Source: Flavobacteriales bacterium (GTDB lineage: Bacteria > Bacteroidota > Bacteroidia > Flavobacteriales_F > PHOS-HE28). From it: 64,000 bases of DNA. The DNA lies in contig JACJZG010000003.1 of assembly GCA_020635715.1 (NCBI GenBank), forward strand, positions 62,001 through 126,000. The letters are read 5' to 3'. Positions 25,334 to 34,170 of this stretch are shown piece after piece. The notes under the pieces were generated by a model, which ran no database searches, was not told the origin of the DNA, and saw nothing but the letters and a program-made list of their open reading frames with translations. Numbering within the stretch: position 1 is the first letter of the stretch; each line of letters starts with the position of its first letter. The position numbers and the translations under genes were made by a program.

Positions 25334-25337
25334 ACGT

Positions 25338-26414
25338 TCACTTCCACGCCGTCTCGTAACCGCTGGTATCCACGCCGAGCTTTTTCAGGCAGCGCACCGA
25401 GTTCGCTTTCACGTTCTCCGGAGGGTTCATGCTCAGGCTCTTCTTGAAGGCCTTGATCGCCGCGGCGTTGTTGCCGGTCATCATGTAGCCTTCGCCCAGG
25501 CTGTCATGTACGTTCGGGTCCTTGGGATGGCGTTTCGCGTTCAGTTCGAACATCCGTATCGCTTCCTCCTTCTGGCCAGCATTGAGCAAGGTGTAGGCAT
25601 AGGTGTTCAACTGGGCGTTGGTGGCACCGTCGATCATCGTGCGCTTGAGCGCGGCGGCTTCCTCGGACCTTCCAGCGGCCTTCAGCATGTCCGCTTTCAG
25701 GCTCTGGTTCTCGAAGTTGGGTTGAAGCCGGATGCTGCGGTCCACGTACTTCATCGCCTGGTCGCCACCGATCTTCTCGTCATGGCAATACCGCGCGGCT
25801 TCGTACCAGGGCTCCCAGTTGTAGGAGCTCAGCCCGCGCAGTTGGTCGTCCATGCGTGCCAGCACCACGGCATGCACATCCACGCCGATCCGGACGGGGA
25901 CCTGCAGCTCCGCCCAACGTAGGTTCAGCGTCACGCCGTCCGCGGTCACTTCGTTGAATTCGTAGGTGAGGTTCTCGGTCATCGGTCCCGGCCTGCTCTT
26001 CACCTTCACACGCGCCACATCGTTATCCTGCTTGTAGTAGTAAGAACCCCAAGCCTGGTGATCGCTGCTCAGGATGATCGTCCAGTCGTTCTTGCTCGGT
26101 ATCATGTGCAAGCCGTACGTGCCAGCAGGGACCCGCTGACCTTCCAGCGTGAAGTCGCTCGTAGCGGTGAGCACCGTGTTCTCATTCGCACCAGCGCGCC
26201 ACAGTTGATCATAGGGGACCACCTCGCCCCAGATCACCCGGCCTTTCACCGATGGTCGGCTATAGGTCACATTGAAGACCGATGTCCCGATGTGTTGGGC
26301 AACGGACGCGGCCTGGCTTTCCACCGGCAGATCGAGGAAGGTCCATTGTCCTTTGGTGCGCAGGGGGTATGCGGCCAGTAGGAGCAGGGCGAAGGAGAGG
26401 AGTGAGCGTTGCAT
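25338..26414 (-). CDS. Secreted DUF2911 protein with TPR tail
   Basis: 358 residues with a signal peptide (MQRSLLSFALLLLAAYPL). The DUF2911 domain (about 35-175) has VFNVTYSRPSVKGRVIWG, LWRAGANENTVLTAT and AGTYGLHMIPSKNDWTIIL. The C-terminal half contains TPR repeats (MKYVDRSIRLQPNFENQ, NTYAYTLLNAGQKEEAIRMF, HDSLGEGYMMTGNNAAAIKA). It is a paralogue of the DUF2911 gene at 14.9-15.7 kb, sharing the SRPS-KGRVI-G and LWR-GAN blocks. Function is unknown. It stands alone between a repeat region and the LytTR system. Confidence 0.88.
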   Translation of the reverse strand: MQRSLLSFALLLLAAYPLRTKGQWTFLDLPVESQAASVAQHIGTSVFNVTYSRPSVKGRVIWGEVVPYDQLWRAGANENTVLTATSDFTLEGQRVPAGTYGLHMIPSKNDWTIILSSDHQAWGSYYYKQDNDVARVKVKSRPGPMTENLTYEFNEVTADGVTLNLRWAELQVPVRIGVDVHAVVLARMDDQLRGLSSYNWEPWYEAARYCHDEKIGGDQAMKYVDRSIRLQPNFENQSLKADMLKAAGRSEEAAALKRTMIDGATNAQLNTYAYTLLNAGQKEEAIRMFELNAKRHPKDPNVHDSLGEGYMMTGNNAAAIKAFKKSLSMNPPENVKANSVRCLKKLGVDTSGYETAWK

Positions 26415-26434
26415 GTGAACGAGGGGTTGGTGGT

Positions 26435-26442
26435 TGAAACTA
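26435..26442 (-). promoter_or_regulatory. Candidate -7 element TAGTTTCA (DUF2911-TPR gene)
   Basis: TAGTTTCA on the minus strand, 20 bases before the ATG at 26414. It is the TTCA variant of the motif. Confidence 0.35.
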
Positions 26443-26585
26443 CGCCGGGGAACGCATCGACCCGTGCAGCGGAAAGGACGAGCGGTGGGTAGTGGGACGG
26501 CTGACGACCGTGGCCCTGGGATGCTGGAAGCCCCGGGACCGCACCTCTTCGGTGGCGGGCGCGGGGCGCCGAGGCGATGGTCTTC

Positions 26586-27362
26586 CTACACCGATTGCTC
26601 CTGCAAGGCCTTCGCGATCTGCTCCTTGTAGCTGCGGCCGCTCACGATGCGCTCGCCGTTCGCCATGCTGAAGATGAACTCGTTGTTCCCGCTGTAGCGC
26701 GTGTTGCGGATGTGGGCGGTGTTCACGATGAAGCTGCGGTGGATGCGCAGGAAACGTGCGGGGTCCAGCTCCGACTCCACCGCGTTCATGGTCATGCGGT
26801 ACAGGTGGTTGCGCTCCTTCAGTTGCAGGCAGAGGTAGTTGCCTTCGGCGCGCAGGTAGATGATGTCATCGGCATTCACCTTGTACTCGCGGCCCTTGTC
26901 GCGGATGGTGAACTGCTCGGTGTATTCGCTGTGCGCATGCATGTGCTCGCGCATCAGGTCCATCAACTTGCCCGTGAGCTTGCTGCTCAACTTCATCTCG
27001 ATGTGCTTCTTCGCCTTCTCGAGCGAGGAGAAGAAACGATCATCGTCGTATGGCTTCAGCAGGTAATCCACCGCGTTGCGATCGAAGGCCTTGAGCGCAT
27101 ACTGGTCATAGGCGGTCACGAAGATCACGAAGGGCTTGCGATCGCTCTCGATGCGGTCGAGGGTCTCGATCCCGTTGAGCTGGGGCATCTGCACATCGAG
27201 GAAGATGAGGTCGGGCCTGTGCTTGTTCACGGCCTCGATGGCCTCCATGCCGTTGCGGCATTCAGCCACGAGTTCCATTTCGGCATCTTGTTCCAGCAGG
27301 CGGGCGATGCGGGCCCGTGCGGCGGGTTCGTCGTCCACGACGATGGTACGGATGTGTTTCAT
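26586..27362 (-). CDS. LytTR-family response regulator
   Basis: 258 residues. The receiver domain (1-120) has the acidic pair DDEPAAR, phosphoacceptor Asp in LIFLDVQMPQLNGIE, Thr in FVTAYDQYALKAF and Lys in DYLLKPYDDDRF. The C-terminal LytTR DNA-binding domain has REYKVNADDIIYLRAEGNYLCLQ, RMTMNAVESELD and FLRIHRSFIVNTAHIR. LytTR regulators bind direct repeats in promoters. It lies 11 bases after the histidine kinase gene, so the two form a LytS/LytR-type pair. The stimulus and regulon are unknown. Confidence 0.95.
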   Translation of the reverse strand: MKHIRTIVVDDEPAARARIARLLEQDAEMELVAECRNGMEAIEAVNKHRPDLIFLDVQMPQLNGIETLDRIESDRKPFVIFVTAYDQYALKAFDRNAVDYLLKPYDDDRFFSSLEKAKKHIEMKLSSKLTGKLMDLMREHMHAHSEYTEQFTIRDKGREYKVNADDIIYLRAEGNYLCLQLKERNHLYRMTMNAVESELDPARFLRIHRSFIVNTAHIRNTRYSGNNEFIFSMANGERIVSGRSYKEQIAKALQEQSV

Positions 27363-27373
27363 GGGCGTTCTGG

Positions 27374-28507
27374 TCAGCTAGTCGCAGGTTCTTCGTTCCG
27401 TTCGATGGGCAGGCTGATGCGCACGTGGAAGCCACGCGCATCCGGTGATCCGATGGCGAAGGAGGCGCGGTCGCCGTAGAGCAGCTGCACCCGGTCACGC
27501 ACGTTGCGCAGCCCGATCCCTCCGTTCTTCATTGCATGAACGACATCGGAACAGCCCTTTCCGTTGTCCAGCACCTCCAGCCAGAGCCGTTCCCCTTCCC
27601 TGGAGGCTTTCACCTGGATGTTGACGCTGTCGTTCGTGAGGTCGGGACCATGTTTGATCGCGTTCTCGACCAGCGGTTGCAGCAGCATGCTGGGTACCTG
27701 CACGCCGCGCAGTTCCGTCGGGATGTCGAAGTCGACCTGGAGGCGATCTCGGAAACGCATGGTCTCGATGCCCAGGTAATTGGCGATGTAGTCGATCTCA
27801 CGTTCGAGCGTCACCTTGTCCCGTTGTGTCTTGTCCAGCGTCACCCGCAGCAGCTGTCCGAGGCGGCTGAGCACGGTGCGCGCATCGCGGACGTTCTCAT
27901 CCATCAATGCGCTCACGGTGTTGAGGGTGTTGAAGAGGAAATGCGGTTGCAGCTGTTTCTTCAGGGCGTTGAGCTGGGTGATCTGCAGTTCGTTCTTCAG
28001 GTGGAGCAGTTGTTCATGCTCGGCGCGTTGTTGACGGCCGTTCTCCAGGGCCACCATCACACCCATCAGCACCCAATACTCCATGGTGCGCGAGAAGATC
28101 GCAGGGGCCAGGGCGCTGTAGGCCCAGCTTCGGTTGGCCGGATCGGTGAAGTCGAAGTCGCCGATACTTTGGAGGATGCCATAGTAGATCGAGGAGGTGA
28201 CCACCTCGTGCAAGCTGGCGATGAGCAGGCTGAAGCCGATATGGACGAGGATGGTGCGGAGGAAGGGTCGCTCCTGGAAGGGCCAGCGGATGAGGATGGA
28301 GTAGACCAGCGGGCACAGCAGCGCCCAGAACAGGAAGTTGAGGTAGGGCACAGGCGCCTCACGCCACCAGTTGAACTCGGCCATGTTCTTGAGGTCCGAG
28401 TACACGTAGTGGTGCATGTAAGCCTGGAAAAGGAAGAGCGTGGCGAGCACACCGGCCGTGATGAGGACGGTGCGGTAGCGGATCGGGACGCGCTGGAAGT
28501 AGCTCAT
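27374..28507 (-). CDS. LytS-type sensor histidine kinase
   Basis: 377 residues from the ATG at 28507 (MSYFQRVPIRYRTVLITAGV). Four membrane helices in the first 180 residues (VLITAGVLATLFLFQAY, LNFLFWALLCPLVYSIL, ILVHIGFSLLIASLHEV, ILQSIGDF and a following helix) are followed by a short coiled coil. The His_kinase domain then carries the phospho-site motif LQPHFLFNTLNTVSALM, with an ATPase domain (PLVENAIKHG, LDNGKGCSD, GIGLRNVRDRVQLLYG). There is no extracellular sensor domain, so the membrane helices probably sense the signal. Its partner LytTR regulator follows directly. Confidence 0.93.
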   Translation of the reverse strand: MSYFQRVPIRYRTVLITAGVLATLFLFQAYMHHYVYSDLKNMAEFNWWREAPVPYLNFLFWALLCPLVYSILIRWPFQERPFLRTILVHIGFSLLIASLHEVVTSSIYYGILQSIGDFDFTDPANRSWAYSALAPAIFSRTMEYWVLMGVMVALENGRQQRAEHEQLLHLKNELQITQLNALKKQLQPHFLFNTLNTVSALMDENVRDARTVLSRLGQLLRVTLDKTQRDKVTLEREIDYIANYLGIETMRFRDRLQVDFDIPTELRGVQVPSMLLQPLVENAIKHGPDLTNDSVNIQVKASREGERLWLEVLDNGKGCSDVVHAMKNGGIGLRNVRDRVQLLYGDRASFAIGSPDARGFHVRISLPIERNEEPATS

Positions 28508-28739
28508 CTTCTTCGTTGAACGGCCCCGCTCCCGATGCGAAAGGGTGGCGAGGCCGTTCGGTGCTTTCAACGGATCGTTCAGGCCATGATCCGATGTCGC
28601 AAGACGAAACTAGGCGGGCTGAAGTGCGCGCGGTGCGAACACGGGATGGAAGGTCATTGGTGGGACGAACGGTTGGGTGTTCCGGACCCGCATTTCCCTG
28701 GTCGCCGCCCTCGAGGTACACCACGCGACCAAGCCACGA

Positions 28740-29537
28740 TCAACCGATCGAGAGCCCGAAGATGTGGCCATTGACGATCACGGAGAAGTTCCCGTCGCAG
28801 GACCCCGTGCCGTAGTCGATGATGCGGTCGAGCCTGCCCTGCGGGGTAATGCGCACCGTCCCTTGGGTAATGTAGGGGCATGTCAATTCGATGCGCAAGG
28901 GTGATGTGATGGCCACGTCATAAGGCAGGCCGTTCCGGTTCACGCCACTTCCCGAACCGCTGATGAGGTACACATCATCGAGGATCATGTCCGTGTCCTG
29001 GCCTTGGATCCAGGTACGCGTCCGGTGCGCGGAGTGCGTGGCGGTCCATGAACCGTCGCTCGCGGTCACGCTGCCGCTCTCCAGCACATCGAATTGAAGA
29101 TGACCATCGGAGTTCGGTCCCAGGTTCGTCACGGTCCTCGCTCCCTGCACGAGCAGATCGTTCACATGGTAGTTCTCCGGGGTGATGGTGATCACGGTCC
29201 CGACCTCACGATAACGGCCGGTATAGCTCACGTGGATGCGGCCGCGGCGTGTACGACCGTTCAGCGCAGTGCAGTTGACATCGCCGAAGTCCAGGTTGAT
29301 GGTGCGCGGGGAGGAGGTCGTGTCGAAGGTCACTGTGGGATCGCACAGTTCACGCAGGCCATTGTCCACCACTGCCTTGTCCACCTGGGCCAGCATGTCA
29401 TTGAAGGCGTTCTCTGCACGGGCATGGTCAGATGCGCTCGAGTAGTCGAGATCGATCGGGTCTGCCTCCTCATCCTTCCGGCAGGCGGCCAGGGAGAGGC
29501 TCAACAGGGCGATGAGGGCGGTGTGCTGCGCTTTCAT
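28740..29537 (-). CDS. Putative lipoprotein of unknown function
   Basis: 265 residues. The N-terminus (MKAQHTALIALLSLSLAAC) has a lipobox LAAC with Cys19, and the mature protein continues RKDEEADPID, which suggests surface or periplasmic lipid anchoring. The rest is rich in Thr, Ser and Asp with probable beta strands (PRTINLDFGDVNCTALNG, RGRIHVSYTGRYREVG, GSGSGVNRNGLPYDVAI). It resembles Bacteroidota lipoproteins with no assigned function. It sits downstream of thyA-folA on the same strand, 48 bases after folA. Confidence 0.75.
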   Translation of the reverse strand: MKAQHTALIALLSLSLAACRKDEEADPIDLDYSSASDHARAENAFNDMLAQVDKAVVDNGLRELCDPTVTFDTTSSPRTINLDFGDVNCTALNGRTRRGRIHVSYTGRYREVGTVITITPENYHVNDLLVQGARTVTNLGPNSDGHLQFDVLESGSVTASDGSWTATHSAHRTRTWIQGQDTDMILDDVYLISGSGSGVNRNGLPYDVAITSPLRIELTCPYITQGTVRITPQGRLDRIIDYGTGSCDGNFSVIVNGHIFGLSIG

Positions 29538-29585
29538 GGATGCATGGATCTACGGCTTGGACGCCAAGAGCGTACCAAAGTTCGA

Positions 29586-30107
29586 TCAGGGTGCCTGTCG
29601 AACGCGTCTTTCCAGCACCACGAAGCTGAACGCGTGAGCGTGCCGCTCATCTCTCTCGTGCCGTTCGCGCGCAACCTCCTCCCATTCATCGGGGTCCACC
29701 ACGGGGAAGCGCACGTCCCCGTCAACATCCGCATGCACGATGGTGAGGTAGAGTCGGTCCACCAGGCGCATGGTCAGGGCTTCGCGGAAGATCTGCCCGC
29801 CGCCGATGATGAAGGCTTCGGGCTCCCTTTCCAGGTGGGCCAGCTCCAGTCCCGCGCCGAGGGAGTCCACCACGATGGCCCCGGGTGCCTCATACTGTGG
29901 GTTGCGGCTCACCACGATGTTCACCCGGTCCTTCAACGGGCGGTACTTCGCCGGGATGCTCTCGTAGTTCAACCGTCCGGTGATCACGTGGTGTCCCCTG
30001 GTGATCCGCTGGAAGTACTTCAGGTCATCAGGCAGGTGCCAGGGCAGGTCCCCGTTGCGACCGATGATGCCGTTCTCCGCCACGGCGGCGATGGCCGAGA
30101 CGATCAT
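29586..30107 (-). CDS. folA: Dihydrofolate reductase
   Basis: 173 residues. It begins MIVSAIAAVAENGIIGRNGDLPWHLPDDLK, whose W and Asp (DDLK) form the substrate site. The NADPH motif region is HHVITGRLNYESIP, and GGGQIFREAL is the second nucleotide block. It reduces dihydrofolate to tetrahydrofolate, regenerating the cofactor spent by thymidylate synthase. Its start codon overlaps the stop of thyA by three bases, a classical coupled thyA-folA pair. Confidence 0.95.
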   Translation of the reverse strand: MIVSAIAAVAENGIIGRNGDLPWHLPDDLKYFQRITRGHHVITGRLNYESIPAKYRPLKDRVNIVVSRNPQYEAPGAIVVDSLGAGLELAHLEREPEAFIIGGGQIFREALTMRLVDRLYLTIVHADVDGDVRFPVVDPDEWEEVARERHERDERHAHAFSFVVLERRVRQAP

Positions 30108-30898
30108 ACGCTCACCACGGCTTTGATGTGCGGATGCGGATCGTAGTCCTTCAGGGTGAAATGCTCGAAACGGAAGTCGAACAGGTCTTTCACGTTCGGG
30201 TCGATCTCCAGGGTAGGCAGTGCACGCGGTTCACGCGTCAACTGCAACTTCGCCTGTTCGATGTGGTCGTTGTAGAGGTGTACATCGCCGAAGGTGTGGA
30301 CGAACTCGCCGGGCTTCAGGCCACAGACCTGGGCGATCATCAGGGTGAGGAGCGCGTAGCTCGCGATGTTGAAGGGAACGCCCAGGAAGGTGTCGGCGCT
30401 GCGCTGGTAGAGCTGGCAGCTGAGCTTTCCATCCGCCACATAGAACTGGAACAGGCAGTGACAGGGTGGGAGTGCCATGTTCGGCACGTCGGCCGGGTTC
30501 CACGCGCTCACGATGAGCCGGCGGCTGTCCGGGTTCTTCTTGATCATCGCCACCAGATCGCTGATCTGATCGATGGTGCGCCCATCCGGGGTGGCCCAGC
30601 TGCGCCATTGGTAGCCGTACACGGGTCCGAGGTCGCCGTTGGCATCCGCCCATTCATCCCAGATCCGCACACCGTTCTCCTGCAGGTATTTGATGTTCGT
30701 ATCGCCTTTGAGGAACCAGAGCAGCTCGTGGATGATGCTCTTCAGGTGCAGCTTCTTGGTGGTGAGCACCGGGAAGCCTTCGGCCAGATCGAAGCGCATC
30801 TGGTAGCCGAACCAGCTGATGGTGCCGGTGCCGGTGCGGTCGTGCTTTTGAACGCCGTTCTCGAGGATGTGCCGGAGCAGGTCGTGATACTGTTTCAT
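30104..30898 (-). CDS. thyA: Thymidylate synthase
   Basis: 264 residues, exactly the length of the E. coli-type enzyme. It opens MKQYHDLLRHILENGVQKHDRTGTGT. Key residues: Arg in HDRTGTGT, the catalytic Cys in PPCHCLFQF, the RSAD motif in LYQRSAD, and the dUMP/folate site blocks FNIASYALLTLMIAQ and GDVHLYNDH. An upstream in-frame extension was rejected because it has no conserved content and overlaps the ClC channel gene. A promoter motif lies 11 bases upstream. Confidence 0.97.
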   Translation of the reverse strand: MKQYHDLLRHILENGVQKHDRTGTGTISWFGYQMRFDLAEGFPVLTTKKLHLKSIIHELLWFLKGDTNIKYLQENGVRIWDEWADANGDLGPVYGYQWRSWATPDGRTIDQISDLVAMIKKNPDSRRLIVSAWNPADVPNMALPPCHCLFQFYVADGKLSCQLYQRSADTFLGVPFNIASYALLTLMIAQVCGLKPGEFVHTFGDVHLYNDHIEQAKLQLTREPRALPTLEIDPNVKDLFDFRFEHFTLKDYDPHPHIKAVVSV

Positions 30899-30909
30899 CG
30901 GTGCGCTGG

Positions 30910-30917
30910 CGAAGTTA
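30910..30917 (-). promoter_or_regulatory. Candidate -7 element TAACTTCG (thyA-folA)
   Basis: TAACTTCG on the minus strand, 11 bases before the thyA ATG. Confidence 0.4.
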
Positions 30918-30962
30918 CGGCCGGGCCTGGGTGGCGGTGTGCTGTTGAAAAGTCCTGAGCGC

Positions 30963-32372
30963 TCACTCGCTCTCCTCGGGGTCGGGGTCATGCTTGCGCA
31001 GGCCCGGCACCGAATCGAGCAGGCGGTTCTTCATCCGTTCGTAGTAGCTCTTCTTGTCGAGCGTGTGGGCCACCACGCTGGCGATCATGCTGGCGTACAT
31101 CAGCTGGAAGATCACGCTGTGCCGGTCGGTCATCTCCAGCACGAGGATGGCGCTGGTGAAGGGGCTGCGGGTGACCCCGGTGAGGAACGCGCACATCCCG
31201 CCGAGGATCATCATGTTCAGCTCGCCACGGTCCTCGCCGAACCAGTGACCGAAGAGCCCGCCGATGGCCGCGCCGGAAGACAGGGCGGGGGCGAACACGC
31301 CGCCGGCACCACCGGCACCCATGCTCACCACCGAGCCGAGGATACGGCCGAACGCATCCTTCCAATGCGGCGTGGGCTGACTGGCGAAGAGGTACTCGTC
31401 CAGCAGCCGGTCGCCACTGCCGAGCGTGACCTGTCCGAAGGTGAGCACCAGGCCGGCGAACGTGAAGGCGAGCAGAAGCACGAACAGGAATTGCGGCAAC
31501 CAGCGCTTCATGGAGCGGCGGATCTTGTCCAGCACCAGCAGCACCTTGCAGGAGGCCGCACCGAGCAGACCGCACACCGCACTGATCGCAAGCAGCTTGT
31601 ACATGAAGGAAGGACCGACGGTGGCGACCTTCGGATAACCATAGAGCAGGTAGGGGCCCAGGATCCACTGCGCGGTCATCCCGCTCAGGATCACGGAGCT
31701 CAACACGGCGGTGCGGAACTTGGCGATGTGGGTGCGCGTGAGCTCCTCGATGGCGAAGACGATCCCGCCGAGCGGTGTGTTGAAGGCCGCGCTGAGACCG
31801 GCCGCGCCACCGGTGATCATCATCACCTTGCGGCTCACCTTGGGCCAGAAGGGTGGCAGCAGTTTGTGCACGGTGCGGTACACGCTGCCGGCGAGCTGGA
31901 GTGTGGGTCCTTCACGACCGATGGAACCACCGCCGAAGGCCAGGGCGATGGAGGAGGCGATCTTCACCAGGATGATGCGCACATTGAGGAAGCGCCAGCT
32001 GCCATCGTTGCGTTCCTCATCCTTCGCCACCTCCACGGCGGCCATCAACTGCGGTATGCCGCTGCCACCGCTCATCGGGCTGAAGTAGCGCACGAGCCAC
32101 CAGCTCGTAACGAAGGCGATCGGTGCGGTGAGGAGCACCATCAACGGCTTCTCGGCCAGGAGGTCGTGGTTCCATTGGTGCGCCTTCTGGAAGAGCTTGG
32201 TGTAGCCAACGGCGATCAGGGCGGTGAGGATCGCGCTGATCTGGTAGGGCAGGGCCAGCAACACGAAGTTCTTGGCCTGGCTGTTCCATACGAACTGGCG
32301 CACGCGTTCCAGGCGGCTCCAGACATACTTCTGGATCCGGATGGGAATGGAATGGTGGTCCTGTTCTTCCAC
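30963..32372 (-). CDS. ClC-family chloride channel/transporter
   Basis: 469 residues. ClC selectivity filter motifs are present: GSGIPQ, GREGPTLQLAG (GREGP), GGAGGVFAPALSSGAAIGGLFG (GxFxP) and the Tyr-bearing C-terminal helix region. The proton glutamate of GREGP is present, which favours a Cl-/H+ antiporter of bacterial type, but a channel cannot be excluded. No CBS domains follow. The start is a GTG at 32372 (MEEQDHHSIPIR), 10 bases after a -7 promoter motif. Confidence 0.92.
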   Translation of the reverse strand: MEEQDHHSIPIRIQKYVWSRLERVRQFVWNSQAKNFVLLALPYQISAILTALIAVGYTKLFQKAHQWNHDLLAEKPLMVLLTAPIAFVTSWWLVRYFSPMSGGSGIPQLMAAVEVAKDEERNDGSWRFLNVRIILVKIASSIALAFGGGSIGREGPTLQLAGSVYRTVHKLLPPFWPKVSRKVMMITGGAAGLSAAFNTPLGGIVFAIEELTRTHIAKFRTAVLSSVILSGMTAQWILGPYLLYGYPKVATVGPSFMYKLLAISAVCGLLGAASCKVLLVLDKIRRSMKRWLPQFLFVLLLAFTFAGLVLTFGQVTLGSGDRLLDEYLFASQPTPHWKDAFGRILGSVVSMGAGGAGGVFAPALSSGAAIGGLFGHWFGEDRGELNMMILGGMCAFLTGVTRSPFTSAILVLEMTDRHSVIFQLMYASMIASVVAHTLDKKSYYERMKNRLLDSVPGLRKHDPDPEESE

Positions 32373-32382
32373 GGGTGAGGGC

Positions 32383-32390
32383 CAAAAGTA
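32383..32390 (-). promoter_or_regulatory. Candidate -7 element TACTTTTG (ClC gene)
   Basis: Exact TAnnTTTG on the minus strand, 10 bases before the GTG start. Confidence 0.45.
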
Positions 32391-32457
32391 GAGGCATGCT
32401 CCGCCGCGCGCCCGTCTCGCGCGGCAAAGTGTTCAACAGCCGTATCGGGTGTTCGCC

Positions 32458-34113
32458 TTATTCGCCGACCGCGAGGGCGTTGATGCGGACGAAGCCATAG
32501 CCGGTGTTCCGGTCGAAGGTCTTCACGATGTACGTGCCATCATTGCCGGGCACGGCACCCACCGGGCAGGGCATGAGGCCATCGGGGTGGATCAATGCGG
32601 TGCCCGAGGCTACCACGTTTCCACGCGGATCAAGGGTGGTCGCGCGCAACACGCCGGATTCGGCCGGTGCCATCGCCTTGTCCTTCTTGCCCTTCTTTCC
32701 TTCACCTTCTGGTGCGTCCACCTCGCCGGACCTATCGATCGTGGCAAGGCCACGTGGTGTGTGATCATAGAGGAGCGTGAGCCCCTTGTCATGGAGATGC
32801 ACGTTCACGCCGTCATACGACTGTCCCGCCGTGGTCATGAAGGCGCGTTCGGCGATGTGCTGCCACTGGATCGTGTCGTTCGTACCGATGAGGCTGGTGC
32901 GGATATCCCCGGCGAGGCGACGGATGAAGATCGCATCGCCCATCGGTATCTGGTAGTTGGTCTCCAGGAAGGTCTCCACCACCACGAGGCCGTCGTTCCA
33001 ACCGGGCAGCAGGGCCACGATCTCGTCCGGCACCTTCGCGTTGCGGGAAGTGGTGGTCTTCTTGGCACCTGTCTCGATGGCTCCGTAGGCCATCAGTTTG
33101 GTCTTGTGGATCGAAGGGATGCGTTGGTCCACGACTGGTGTGGTCTTCAACTTGGGATCGGCGGGGTCGAAGGTGAGCACCACTCCTGGCTGTCCGGTGA
33201 GGGCGCCGTAACGGATCGCAATGGACACGCTGCCATTCGCGCGTTCACACAGGCGTGCACTGGAGACGAAGTCCTTGTCCACGAGCACGTCGCTCACGGT
33301 CTTGCCGCGATCGGTCAAGGTGGTCAGGTGCACCTCGTGGCAGAGCTTGTCGGCCTTGCGTTCTTCAGCACCACAAGGGAACAGGTAGGACATCAGGTGG
33401 ATGGTGCCATCATTGGCCAGGCTGATCTGGTGGATGCGGCTGGGCTCATCGGGGTAGGGCAGTTCGGCCGTGCCGCTCCATAACTCGGTGTATTCCTTGT
33501 CGAGGTAGGAGAACCAGAAGCGCTTGTTGCCCTTGCCGTTGGTGGTGAATGTGTTGATCAGGTAGTGCTCGCCATCAGGCGCGGCCACGATCCGTTCATT
33601 CAATGCGTATTGCAGGCCCTGGGAGAAGAGGATCGGGTCCGGTTGCGGGCGATAGGGCAGCGTGTTCGCCGGATCGTTCTTGAAGAGGATATCGCTGCTC
33701 GCCACCCGACGCAGGGTGTTCAGTGCCAGAGCACCACGCGTATCCACCTGACCGATGGCGAACTCGGTGGTCTTCTTCGTGTTGGTGGCGATCAAGCAAT
33801 GCATGTCGCCATCCACGAGGAAGGGAGTGATGGCGGTCCACAACAAGCCGTCGAACGAGTGATCTTTGAGCGATACCTCCTCCGCGATGTTCATCTGCTG
33901 GTCGACGCGTATCAATTTGGGTGTGAGGTCATCCTCCACATAGAGCACGCCCTCCTTGCCGTTCACCAGCACACCGGCGGTCACGGCGAACACATCGCCG
34001 GTCAAGTTCTTGGAGGTGCGCTGGAAGGTCGTGCCCACCTGTTCCATCGAGGTCTGGCCTGGGACCTGTGAAGCTAGGGCGAGTGTGAGGAAGAAGACGA
34101 GGTGGCGGTTCAT
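32458..34113 (-). CDS. Secreted protein of unknown function
   Basis: 551 residues from the ATG at 34113, with a signal peptide (MNRHLVFFLTLALASQVPGQ). It has an even mixture of beta-forming blocks separated by charged loops, such as TPKLIRVDQQMNIAEEVSLK, LDKEYTELWSGTAELPYPDE, GAIETGAKKTTTSRNAKVP and EGEGKKGKKDK. Repeated W/Y/F-centred strands suggest a beta-propeller or lectin-like exported protein. There is no T9SS domain and no lipobox. I do not recognise the family. It lies between ClC and the NupC transporter. Confidence 0.75.
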   Translation of the reverse strand: MNRHLVFFLTLALASQVPGQTSMEQVGTTFQRTSKNLTGDVFAVTAGVLVNGKEGVLYVEDDLTPKLIRVDQQMNIAEEVSLKDHSFDGLLWTAITPFLVDGDMHCLIATNTKKTTEFAIGQVDTRGALALNTLRRVASSDILFKNDPANTLPYRPQPDPILFSQGLQYALNERIVAAPDGEHYLINTFTTNGKGNKRFWFSYLDKEYTELWSGTAELPYPDEPSRIHQISLANDGTIHLMSYLFPCGAEERKADKLCHEVHLTTLTDRGKTVSDVLVDKDFVSSARLCERANGSVSIAIRYGALTGQPGVVLTFDPADPKLKTTPVVDQRIPSIHKTKLMAYGAIETGAKKTTTSRNAKVPDEIVALLPGWNDGLVVVETFLETNYQIPMGDAIFIRRLAGDIRTSLIGTNDTIQWQHIAERAFMTTAGQSYDGVNVHLHDKGLTLLYDHTPRGLATIDRSGEVDAPEGEGKKGKKDKAMAPAESGVLRATTLDPRGNVVASGTALIHPDGLMPCPVGAVPGNDGTYIVKTFDRNTGYGFVRINALAVGE

Positions 34114-34170
34114 GCTAATAGGACGGAAGTTGGATGGATCGGATGCGCGCCTCATCGGAAGAAAGGTCCG

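Noticed and set aside
25215..25335. Possible CRISPR array right of the four-helix-bundle gene
   Set aside because: Units are short, degenerate and lack uniform spacers, and no cas gene is near.
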